Below are positions 10,475-20,335 of a DNA stretch of 64,000 nucleotides, one piece after another. The first letter of the stretch is position 1. Every line of letters begins with the position of its first letter. The notes under the pieces are model-generated. The model made no database searches and was not told the origin of the DNA. It was given only the letters and a program-made list of their open reading frames with translations. Source of the DNA: Phascolarctos cinereus (Eukaryota > Chordata > Mammalia > Diprotodontia > Phascolarctidae); NCBI RefSeq assembly GCF_002099425.1, contig NW_018344336.1, positions 124,001 to 188,000 of the forward strand, read 5' to 3'. The position numbers were made by a program, and so were the translations under genes.

Positions 10475-10799
10475 CACCTATGAAGAGACATGTCCAGATC
10501 TTTTCCCATGAGATTTGCCTTAGTAATTAACCTTCTCAGGCTGTTTTTCCTTTGTCTACCAACCTCTCCACTTCTCAAGTCAATCACATGTTTCTGAAGG
10601 CCCTCTGGAGACCCCCTTTCATTTCCTCACCATCTTTACTATTTGATCTTGATTACAACATTTTATGAAATGATTGTACTGGAGGTGCAGGAGTGTGCCC
10701 ATCCATAAATGTAGGAGCATGTGTGTTACCGCGTGTGAGTGTGTCTGTTTGTCTGTGTCTGTGTATGGGCGTCCTAACTTCCATCCCAACCCCTCTTAA
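10475..10799 (+). other. Well-kept segment at the end of the AT zone
   Basis: About 200 bp reading CCTATGAAGAGACATGTCCA ... GAAGGCCCTCTGGAGACCCC, followed by a T/G-rich linker (GTGTCTGTTTGTCTGTGTCT). The segment recurs at 22.19, 23.21, 36.5(-), 51.0 and 62.7(-) kb. It stands out from the poorly kept AT DNA around it; its role is unknown. Confidence 0.6.
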
Positions 10800-11784
10800 T
10801 CATTACTGATAACCCATACTTTCTTTCCTATCATTGAAAGCCCCACTGCCATCCATCTCATGAAGCAGTTCTTGATCCCTACCTCTCCAGGGCTTGCTGC
10901 CTTTCACCAAGGCTTTGCTACCACTAACACATTGGGCATGCCCAAAGAACTTCTTTTCCCTCACTGGACCAGAAGTTCTCTGAGGGTAGGAAACAGGGAC
11001 ATTTCCAAGCTGAAACCTCCAACTGCCATGAAAATGTTCTGGTAGGACTCTGGGTGAAGCAGCTGTGGGTCACCTCCTTATTTCACAAATGGAAGAAACC
11101 CACTCAGGGAAGACATGGGTTTTTTTTAAGGTTCGGTCTGTTGAAAGTCTATCCCAGACTGGCTCAATGCTGAGGGACCTTGGTTTGCCTTTCACTCAAC
11201 TCCACATTGATGATAGCCCAGACTCCCTGACCCTCCACAAAAGGGAGAGAAATAATCCTCAACTGGACACTACTGAACCTTTGCCTTCCACCTCCATGGG
11301 CTCTGAGGGTGACCTGATCTGTGGAGGATGAGGCTACTTCCAGTCTTCTTTTGCTGGAGGAACAGAAGAACTTCTTGGTTGGGGGCTACCCCGAAGAAAA
11401 GCATTACTAGAGAGGGTGGTTGGGTGGGGAAGGCATGTGGGGGTTGGGTCTGAATGTCCTTGTAGGTTTGGATAGAATGGGGGGCTAAAAGAAACCTCAG
11501 AACTCATCTAGTCCAGAGGTCTGGGATATTACTTTGGTTGCCTCTGTTGGCAGCTGCTCAGGCCCCTGAGCCTCAGGTGACCTTTGGGTCCATTTCTCAT
11601 CTCCCAGGAGTCTCTTGCTCCTCAGATTGCCATTCCCAGCCCAGAGGTGTGCACAGAGAGCCAAAAGCCAAGAAGACCTAAATCTGGGCAAGGTGGACCC
11701 CCCAGTGAGAGCTGAGGGCAAGTAACATGGATGTCCTCTTTAGTGAGTCAGGAGGTCCTCACAAGGCAACGCTGCCCACCTTCT
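10800..11784 (+). repeat. Type II module, copy b, shortened and internally inverted
   Basis: The head is missing; the L2-like end (10,860-11,035) leads straight to the body. Most of the middle is lost and a piece of about 300 bp is turned round (11,210-11,512). The tail from 11,513 is normal. The same inversion junction is present at about 29,325 on the other strand. Confidence 0.8.
11210..11512 (-). other. Inverted internal segment of type II
   Basis: The run CACCTCCATGGGCTCTGAGG ... GGGGAAGGCATGTGGGGGTT has the orientation seen in - strand modules (compare 42,455-42,750), although its flanks are +. Both ends touch copies of CAGANNTCTGGG/CCCAGACTCC, a short inverted match that may have guided the exchange. 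Confidence 0.75.
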
Positions 11785-12058
11785 ACTAATTCTACTTTAG
11801 TATGTATGTATTCACGTATACCAAGATAGAGAGAATATATGAATATGCAGAGAATACATGACAACTCATTCCTATGAATATCAAGAATATACTCATATGA
11901 GTACTCATATTTTCTCCATACATTCAAATACATAAATATTTATATTTCTCTACATACAGTGTATGACCAGAAAGGTAGAAATTAAAACAGAGAAGTAAGT
12001 GTTCATGGACAAAATGTGATAAATTTTACATCATATAATGCTGTCTGTTCTTTTCTTA
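11785..12058. repeat. AT-rich zone with 16-bp perfect palindrome
   Basis: Contains ATATGAGTACTCATAT at 11,895-11,910. The stretch is about 99 percent identical to 28,790-29,045 in inverted orientation, with about four differences in some 330 bases including neighbours. Confidence 0.75.
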
Positions 12059-12566
12059 GGGTAGCTAAGTTACCCAGCAGACAGAGTGCTGGGCCTGGAG
12101 TCAGCAGGGCTCATCTTACTGAGTTCAAATCTAGCCTAAGACCCTTGCTAGTTGTGAGACCCTGGTCAAGTCACTTGCCCCTCAGTTTCCTCAACTGTAA
12201 AATGAGCTGGAGAAGGAAATGGCCAAGCACTCCACTCTCTTGGCCAAAAACCTTTGAATGGGGTAAGAAAGAGTCAGACAGGATTGAAAGACAAAGAAAA
12301 ACTAAGTATTTTCTTCTACCTTTGTTATTGTTGTTCTTTATGTACAGTCATGTCTGATTCTTCATGACCTCATAGGGGGTATCTTTGGCCAAGATACTGG
12401 AGTGATTTGCCATTTCCCTCTCTAGCTCTTTTGACATATGAAGAAACTGAGACAAAAATGTTAAGTGACTTGCCCAGGGTCACACAGCCAGTAAGTTTCT
12501 GCAAATAGATTTGAACTCAACTCTTCCTGATTGCTGGCACACTATCTATTATGCCACCTAGGTGCT
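12059..12566. mobile_element. Inverted pair of MAR1-type SINEs
   Basis: The + member spans 12,059-12,300 and the - member 12,310-12,566. The link between them is CTTTGTTATTGTTGTTC. It is nearly identical to the pair at 28.27-28.78 kb. Confidence 0.8.
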
Positions 12567-12816
12567 CTCTGTGTTTCTCTACATATGTACAAATATTTAT
12601 GTATAAATACATGCGTACGTAGATTTTTAAAGTGCTATAGATAATCATGTTGTCTATAGAGCATATAGATGTAGCTACATGGTGTCTCTATAAGACTACC
12701 AGCGGCCCTAGGAGATAGGGGATGTATTTGATTATCCTTTGACAAAAGAAGGCCCCATGCCATCTCTGTCTTCCCCATCCACAAATAATAGAATCAGGTG
12801 TTCTTGGATTACCTAG
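12567..12816 (+). other. Unit linker between SINE pair and MITE
   Basis: The linker holds TATAGAGCATATAGATGTAG and ends GTTCTTGGATTACCTAG at the MITE. It is kept in all units and no gene is seen. Confidence 0.6.
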
Positions 12817-12990
12817 CAGGGGTGGGGAATCTGCAGCTGCCACACTACATGTGGCCCTCTAGGTCCTCAAGTGTGGCCTTTCAAATGAATCTAAACTTCA
12901 GAGAACAAAAGTTTGGATTCACTAAAAGGGCCACACTTCAGGGACTAGAGGAGCACAGGTGGCCTCCAGGCCTCAGGGTGCCCACCCCTG
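12817..12990. mobile_element. hAT-type MITE, palindromic (174 bp)
   Basis: Starts CAGGGGTGGGGAATCTGC and ends GGTGCCCACCCCTG; the halves pair over most of their length around GAACAAAAGTTTGGATTC. Flanks TTACCTAG and AGTCCTAG are the eroded 8-bp target duplication expected for hAT. Confidence 0.85.
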
Positions 12991-13169
12991 AGTCCTAGTG
13001 GATGGAGTTTAGGTCTGGACATTATTTTCACCTGATTGTTTTACCCTCAATCTTTGTGTCAAACCTTATGCTTCCCTAGCCTTCTGAACAAGGTTACTCC
13101 ATCCTCTCTGAAGATATGTGGGCTTCAGTATTGATTTTGTAGCTACTTTCCAAGAAAGTTTGAGAATGT

Positions 13170-13600
13170 TTGTGGTGAATGTAATGATAGCTAATAGCTA
13201 CCATTCCTAAAGTCTTTTGATGTTTGCAAAGCACTTTACAAAGATGACCTCCTCTGATCCTCACAACAAACTTGGGAGGTAGGTGCTCTTCTCCTCCTGA
13301 CTTTACAGTTGAGGAAACTGAGGCAGGCAGAAGTTACATGATTTGCCTGGGATCTTACAGAGGTGGTCAATTTGTGAGACTGGATTTGAACTCTGGCCTT
13401 TCTGACTTCAGGCTCATTGTTCTATCCTCTGTGCTACCTAGCTGCCTAATGGTACCAGACTATAATAGAATGTATGTGTGCTATAAGAAATGTCAAATAT
13501 AAAGAATTCAGAGAAACTTGGGAAGACTTCCATATATGAATACAGTGTAAAATAAGAAAAACCAGTAAAACAGCATGCAGAATGACTGCTAAAACCTAAA
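13170..13600 (-). mobile_element. MIR-type SINE followed by LINE-like scrap
   Basis: The MIR-type element covers about 13,190-13,445 on the - strand. The scrap (GTGTGCTATAAGAAATGTC...) follows to 13,600 on the + strand. Confidence 0.7.
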
Positions 13601-13603
13601 TGG

Positions 13604-13748
13604 AGGGGGTAAGTAGGGTCTCAGCATATAGAGCACTTGCCCTGGAGTCAGGAAGACCTGAGTTCAAATCTAGTCTCAGACACTTGACACTTACTAGCTG
13701 TGTGACCCTGGGCATGTCACAGCCCCATTTGCCTCACCAAAGAGAAAA
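13604..13748 (+). mobile_element. WSINE1/SINE1-type SINE with target duplication
   Basis: Full-length SINE ending CCCCATTTGCCTCACCAAAG. It is flanked by AAAACCTAAATGG (13,591-13,603) and AAACCCTAAATGG (13,748-13,760), a clear target site duplication. The same insertion is present at 24,618-24,766, which ties the two segments together. Confidence 0.9.
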
Positions 13749-13795
13749 AAACCCTAAATGGAAAAGACAGTGCTATATGAAACGATTGTATAAGG

Positions 13796-14084
13796 TGTGT
13801 GTGTATGAGAGAGAGAGAGAGAGAGACAGAGAGACAGAGAGACAGAGAGAGAGAGAGGAGGGGCAGGAAGAAGGAGGGAGGAAGGGAAAGAGGGAGGGAA
13901 GAAGAAAGAGAGATAGAGAGAATATACAACATACAACCTCTTTCCAATTATTAGTAATAATGTGGAAAGGGTCAGGGTGGAATGCTCTTTATCATGCGAT
14001 ACATCTTTCTCTCTTGTACTTTCCTTACACTGGCATTAACTTAGATATTCGACTAAATTAAGTGATTAACAGTCCAGTCCTGCC
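13796..14084. repeat. GA microsatellite and type I leader
   Basis: Interrupted (GA)n over 13,808-13,925 with GGAGGGAAGGGAAAGAGGG variants, then the leader (AATGTGGAAAGGGTCAGGGT). Confidence 0.75.
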
Positions 14085-15235
14085 ACTCAACCTGGTAATG
14101 AAGTGTTCATAGCTCTCCTGGTGAAGCGGCTCTCCCATGTTTCTGGCCTCATTTTGACCAACGACTGGATTTGCCTCCTGCTTCTGGCCTGTTCACCTTT
14201 CCTGGACTATCACCTCCAAGCCCCAGGAAAATGTTCCAGGAGGGTTCTGGGTGAAGCAGCTAGGGGTCATCCCTCTTACTTCGCAAATGGACAAAACATT
14301 CAGGGAAGTTATGGATTTTACTAAGGCTCACCCTGCTCACTGTGTATCCCAGGCTGGCCCAAAGCTGGGTTTGGGGGTCTCCGTTTGGCCTTCCCTTAAC
14401 TCCACAGTCATAACTGAAGACTCCCAGAACCCTTAGCTATTTGGAGAAGCTGCCCTTGACCTTCTGGGGTGTGTCATCCCAGGGACCCTCAGTCCATGAA
14501 GCTTCGCTGGCAGAGGAGGAAGAGGTGGAGGCTGGGCACAAGTCCTGGATCTGCCTATTACTGGCACTGTGACCTTGGCCATGTCCCTGCAATCCTCTTC
14601 ACCTCAGTTATGTTTTCTCTAAATCAGGAGGTTAAACTAGGTGAGCTCTGGGGTCTCTTTTAGACCTACAACCATCCACTCCTATATGTGCATTCAAACT
14701 CTACCTCGACATCCATAACCCTTCCCCAAAGTCAACCAACTGCCCCTCACTCCCCAGCTGAGCATACCCTGCTAGTGGAATGCTTTCCCTTGGGGCAGCT
14801 CCCCATCACAAGTTCTGCCCTTATTCTAACCCAAAGATTGGAAGGAATACAATGGTTCTTCCTGGACCTGCCTTCTAAACCACAGCCCCCCTTCCCCCTC
14901 AAAGGGACTGTCACATCTCAAAACCCCAGGTAAGTGGAAAGAGAAGGTTCCAAAAGAAAAGATCCAGAAAGGGACCATTTGGGGACTGTTTCCTTATTAT
15001 GGGCAGGAGTCCTGGAGTCTTGGGCTTATGCTTTCTGACACCTTATTTTCCATGCAATGGACAAAGCACCTCAGGTTGGCTTTGGGAGGGTCCACTGACC
15101 CTTCTTCCCTCTCACATATCAACTCCCAGCCCCCGAATCTGGGCAAGGTGGACCCCTCAGTGAGAGCTGATGGCAAGTAACATGGATGTCCAGTTTAGTG
15201 AGTCAGGAGGTCCCCATATGGCAACCCTGCCCCGC
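14085..15235 (+). repeat. Chimeric module: type I body, type II tail
   Basis: Type I sequence runs from the head to ATCAACTCCCAGCCC at about 15,133, then switches to the type II tail (GAATCTGGGCAAGGTGGACC ... GATGGCAAGTAACATGGATG). The type I promoter is thereby lost. The same chimera lies at 25.1-26.29 kb, so the exchange came before their duplication. Confidence 0.8.
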
Positions 15236-15502
15236 CCTCCACTAATTCTACATTAACATGGATATATTCATATATATATAGAGAGAGAGAGAATGAGAAT
15301 ATATAAATATTCAGAGAATATAACATATCATTCTTATAAATATCATGAATATAATATGTGAGTACTCATATTCTCTCTACACATTGACATACATAAATAC
15401 TCACATATTTCTCTATATACAGTGTATGTCCACAAAGGTAGAAATTAAAACAGAGGAGTAAGGATTCATGGCCAAAACGTGGCAAGTTTTAAGTGATATT
15501 AT
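15236..15502. repeat. AT-rich zone
   Basis: Type II-style AT zone with ATATATATAGAGAGAGAGAG at about 15,273 and GAGTACTC at 15,360. It ends at the LTR. Confidence 0.7.
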
Positions 15503-16116
15503 TGAGGTCTGCGACGTTTAGACCCCTAAAGGACCAGATTATAGGATGGGGTTTTCTGGAATGAATTCACAGCCTCGACCATTCTTTGATTCAAGGTAGC
15601 AAAGATTTATTGTTAGGCTATGCAGCAGGCAGAGCTTCTTGAGGAACCTGCAACCTAACAGGAATGATGCTAATGCTGAAATAGGAAAAGCAGTGGATTA
15701 TATGCCAAGAATGTTAATTAGGTGATAACTTACAACTACATCATTCATTACTGGAAACTGAGGGCAGGGGGTTTCCTAAGGGCCATGGTTTGGGTCTGTT
15801 ATGTCTGTACCAAGATAGTTGGAGGAGCTGGCATCTACAGCTTGACCTCTGTATTGTACAGGGTAACTGTGGGCATCAGTGCTGGATGGTTCTCCTGGTA
15901 CAAGATAGTCCTGGTCATACAAGGGAAATTCTACAGAGGTCAGCTTGTTCTTGTAATAGGGAGACACAGTTTGCCTCACTGGGCCCCCTCATGAGTCACT
16001 GCCAGAGACAGGGTCTTTGGGCTGGAGGCAAACAATCAGAAATAGTGTTTCTGACGACAGGGAGAAATATGACCTTAGAAATGGGGTCCCAGTACAATCA
16101 TCCAAAGCACCCCATG
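15503..16116 (-). mobile_element. Solo LTR of an endogenous retrovirus, copy a
   Basis: On the - strand it starts near ATGGGGTGCTTTGGATG and ends CAGACCTCA, with a TATA-like CCTATTTCAGC region and an AATAAA signal near its end. No internal retroviral region is seen. It is a fossil copy, moderately aged, clearly older than the local duplications that spread it. Confidence 0.75.
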
Positions 16117-16254
16117 GGTATAATGTTGTCTGTTCATTTCTTAGGGTAGCTAGATTACACAGGGGACAGAGTGCTGGGCCTGGAGTCAGGAAGGCTTCTT
16201 TTCCTGAGTTCAAATCTGGCCTTAGACACATGCTAGCTGTGTGACCCTGGCCAT
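16117..16254 (+). mobile_element. MAR1-type SINE, 5' part only
   Basis: Starts GGGTAGCTAGATTACACAGG at 16,144 and stops after GCTGTGTGACCCTGGCCAT at the fold-back junction (about 16,252). The 3' domain and its inverted partner are missing. Confidence 0.75.
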
Positions 16255-16499
16255 ATTCCCCATAGAGCTAAGGGTTCTGCAAGTCTTCAGTTATGACTGT
16301 GGGTTTAAGGGAAGGGGCAACTGAACCTATCCGTACCCAGCTGTGGGCCAGCCTGGCATACACAGTGAGCAAGGTGAGCCTTAGTAAAATTCATGACTTC
16401 CCTGAATGTTTTGTCCACTTGTGAAGTAAGAGGGATGACCCCTAGCTGCTTCACCCAGAACCCTCCTGGAACATTTTCCTGGGGCTTGGAGGTGATAGA
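16255..16499 (-). repeat. Type I fragment, copy e (inverted)
   Basis: Only the body part remains, read backwards (CAGTTATGACTGTGGGTTTA ... CTGGGGCTTGGAGGTGATAG). Its left junction is shared with 27,268 and 53,047; its right end meets a + type II tail at 16,499. Confidence 0.8.
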
Positions 16500-16710
16500 T
16501 ACATTTCTCATCCCCCAGGATTCTCTTGCTCCTCAAATCCTCACTCCCAGCCCAGAGGTGTGGACAGGGAGCCAAAAGTCAAGCAGAACTGAATCTGGGC
16601 AAGGTGGACCCCCCAGTGAGAGCCGATGGCAAGTAACATGGATGCCCCCTTTAGTGAGTCAGGAGGCCCCCATGTCGCAACCTTATCTTGCCTTCCACCA
16701 ATTCTACATT
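16500..16710 (+). repeat. Type II tail, copy c, identical to 3,049-3,193
   Basis: Positions 16,500-16,644 equal 3,049-3,193 base for base (145 bp), while the following 40 bases differ at many places. The tail begins exactly at a rearrangement junction. Confidence 0.85.
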
Positions 16711-16731
16711 AACATGTATGTTTATATACAC

Positions 16732-16762
<31 letters not shown>

Positions 16763-17016
16763 TATATACATATATATAAAGATAGAATATATGAATATGC
16801 AAAGAATATATGAGAATGCATTCCTACGAATATGGTGAATAAATTCACATGTAAGTACTCCCATTCTCTCTATACATTCAAATACCTAAATACTCACATA
16901 GTTCTCTACACACAGTCTGTGGCCACAAAGGTATAAATTGAGACAGAGGAGTAAGTTTTCACAACCAAAACTTGTTAAGTTTTAGAGTCATATAATAATG
17001 TCTGTTCTTTTCCTAA
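16711..17016. repeat. AT-rich zone with CA/TA microsatellite
   Basis: Alternating (CA)n and TATACATATA over 16,725-16,785, then the usual AT-zone text up to CTGTTCTTTTCCTAAGGTAG. Confidence 0.75.
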
Positions 17017-17520
17017 GGTAGCTAGATCACACAGTGAACAGAGTTCTGGGCCTGGGGTCAGGAAGGCTCCCCTTCCTGACTTCAAATCTAATCTTAGACA
17101 CTTACTAGCTGTATGACCCTGGACGAGTCACTTAACCCTCAGTTTCATCATCTGTAAAATGAGCTGGAGAAGGAAATGGCAAACTGCTCCACTGTCTTGG
17201 CCAAAAAACTTTAAACAGGATCACAGAGAGTCAAGCAGGATTGAAACAACAACAAAAAACTGTTTTCTTATACCTTTGCTTTTGTTGTATTAAATTAGTC
17301 ATGTCTGACTCTTCATGACCCTGTTGGGGGTTTTCTTGGCCAAGATAATGGACTGATTTGCCATTTCCCTCTCCAGCTCATTTGACATATTAGGAAACTG
17401 AGGCAAAAATGTTAAATGACTTGACCAAGTTCATACGGCTGGTAAGTTTCTGAGACAAAATTTGAACTGAAGTCTATCTGCTTGCTGGCAATCTTTCTAT
17501 TATGTCACCTAGGTGCTCTG
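17017..17520. mobile_element. Inverted pair of MAR1-type SINEs
   Basis: + member 17,017-17,262 with tail GAAACAACAACAAAAAACTG, - member about 17,265-17,520. This A-rich tail with CAACAACAA is the best kept of the set. Confidence 0.8.
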
Positions 17521-17767
17521 TATGTTTATCTACACATGTGCAAATATTTGTATGTAAATATACATGTTTGTAGATATATAGAGTACTATAAATAATCAAC
17601 TTGTCTATAGAGTATATAGATGTAGCTGCATGGTGTCTCTATAAAATTGCCAGCAGCACTGGGAGATAGGGGATGTATTTGATTACCCTTTGAGGAAATG
17701 AGGGCCCATGCCATCTCTGTCCTGCACAGCCACAAATAGCAGACACAGGTATTCTTGGATTACCTAG
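17521..17767 (+). other. Unit linker
   Basis: AT-rich start, then CAGCAGCACTGGGAGATAGG and CATCTCTGTCCTGCACAGCC. No feature is seen beyond its conservation between units. Confidence 0.6.
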
Positions 17768-17941
17768 CAGGGGTGGGGAACCTGCAGCCTCCAGACCACA
17801 TGTGGCCCTCCAAGTCCTCAAGTGTGGCCCTTCATGTGAATCTAAACTTCACAGAACAAAAATTTGGATTCAATCAAAGGGCCACACTTGAGGACCTAGA
17901 GGGCCACAGGTGACCTCCAGGCCTCAGGTTGCCCACCCCTG
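17768..17941. mobile_element. hAT-type MITE, palindromic (174 bp)
   Basis: Ends CAGGGGTGGGGAACCTG and CAGGTTGCCCACCCCTG are inverted repeats. The two halves pair at roughly 80 percent of positions over about 75 bp, leaving a small central loop. Confidence 0.85.
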
Positions 17942-18397
17942 AGTCCTAGTGGATAGAGTTTAGGTCTGGAAATTATTTTCACCTGGTTGTTTTACCCTCA
18001 ATATTTGTGTCAAACTTTATGCTTCTATAGCCTTCCTAACAAGGTTGCCCCAGGCCCTCTGAAGATTTGTGGGCTTTGATGTTGATTTTGTAGCTACTTT
18101 CCAAGAAAGTTTGAGAATGTTTGTGGTGAATGTAATAGTAGGTAATACCTACCATTTCCAAAGTGTTTTGAGTTTGTAAAGGACTTTACAAACATGATCT
18201 CATCTGGTCTTCACAGGAAAACCAGGCAATAGGTTCTTTTGTCCTCCTGATTTTACTGTTGAGGGAACTGAGACAGGCATAGGTTAAGTGATTTGCCTAG
18301 GACCTCCCAGAGCTGTTTAGTGTGTGAGACTGGATTTGAACCTGGGTTTATCCTGACTTCAGGCTCAGTGCTCTATCACTGTGCCACCTAGCTGCCT
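17942..18397 (-). mobile_element. MITE flank and MIR-type SINE
   Basis: Linker TAGGTCTGGAAATTATTTTC ... to about 18,130, then a - strand MIR-type SINE to 18,397 with head GGCAGCTAGGTGGCACAGTG. Confidence 0.7.
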
Positions 18398-18399
18398 AA

Positions 18400-18920
<521 letters not shown>

Positions 18921-20335
18921 GTCCAGCCACTCAGCCTGGGCATCAAATATTTGTAGCTCTGATGGTGAAGTTGTTCTGCCATGTTTTTGGTCTCATTTTG
19001 ACCAAAAAGTGGATTTGTCTCCTCCCTCTGGCCTCTTCAGCTTCTCCTGGGCTTTCTACCTCCAAGCCCCAGGAATATGTTCAAGGAGGGTTTTGGGTGA
19101 AGTAGGTAGGGGTCTCCCCTCTTTTTTCACAAATGGACAAAACAATCAGGGAAAGTATGGATTTTGCTAAGGCTCACCCTGCTCACTGTGCATCCCAGCC
19201 TGGCCCAAAGCTGGGTACAAATGGGCTCAGGTTGCCCTTCTCTTATTCCCACAGTCATAACTGAAGATTCCCAGAACCCCTATTTCTATGGAGAACCTGC
19301 CTTCCATTTTGTGGGGAGAGCCTTCCCAGGGGCCCTCAGACCATGAAGCTTGGCTCTCAGAGGAGGAAGATGTAGAGCCTAGGCTCAAGTTCTGGGTCTG
19401 GCCCATTACTGGTTGTGTGACCTTGGCCATCTCGTTGTCCTCCTTTTGACTTCAGTTATGTTTTCTCTAAATTAGGAGGCTGGACCAGATGAGATGTGGG
19501 GTGTCTTTGAGTCCTAAACCCTATCCACACCTATAAGTGCATTCAGACTCTACCCCCACATCTACACCCCTCTCCCAGTGTTTCCCAACTGCCCCTCCCT
19601 CCGCAGCTGAGAGAACCCTGCTATTCTCATGCTTTCCCTTAGGGCAGCCACCATCACAAGTTCTGCCCTTATTCTAACCCTAAAGATTGGAATAAATCCC
19701 ATAATTTCTTCCTGGACCTCAGTCTAGAACATACATGCACGTCCCCACATCCCAGGACCTGTCCGACCTCAGAGTGCGGGGGATGGAAAGAAGAGGGCCT
19801 GCTGGTGACCATTTTCCTACCATGGACAGCATAGCAGTCCTGGGGTCTGGGCCCTTGTCTCCCATGCTCCAGAGACAGAGCTTCAGGGAGGTTGGGCAGG
19901 TCCCCTGGACTCTCTCCCCTCTCAGATACCCATTGCCAGCCCTAGGGGTCCTCAGAGAGCCACTAGACAAGCTGTGCTAAGCAAGGTGCCCCCCCGCCCT
20001 CCCCCCCCAGTGCAGTTGGCCGGTGACCTTGGTGCGGCAGGAGATCTCCTCCAGCCAATCCCATCCCTCCCTCTCCTCGCCCCATCAGTCATCCCACTCA
20101 TCAGTCTCCATGGAGACAGCATCTTTCCTCTCATTGTCTGCTCTCCCTCAAGCCCCCTCCAGCTCTTTTTCTCCTTCTGGCCCCCACACCTTCTCTAGCT
20201 CATTTTCTCTTCTTCCAAACACCTCAGACTCATTTCCTCTCCCCCACCAAGGGGGAGCTCCAAGTGTCTCTAGCTGCCAGCGGGATGTCCTGGCTGTGGC
20301 CTTTCGGGACCGAGGCATGGAGTGGGAGGACCCCA
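18921..20335 (+). repeat. Type I module, copy f (full length)
   Basis: Head, body, MIR-like core and C-rich part match 5.58-6.71 kb closely. Unlike that copy it keeps the downstream promoter half and the pyrimidine minisatellite (CACACCTTCTCTAGCTCATT at 20,185-20,204). Confidence 0.85.
19985..20120 (+). promoter_or_regulatory. Promoter-like module P4
   Basis: Keeps CCAAT at 20,055-20,059 and a perfect 14-bp palindrome GTCTCCATGGAGAC at 20,104-20,117. The CRE is lost through a short deletion (CCGGTGACCTTGGTG), and the upstream CCAAT is also gone. CpG content is still above that of the surroundings. Confidence 0.5.

Noticed and set aside
15722-15994. Frames of 60-167 residues within the solo LTRs (also 26.8, 41.5, 53.3 kb)
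   Set aside because: LTRs are regulatory sequence. No gag, pol or env similarity is visible and no internal region is present.
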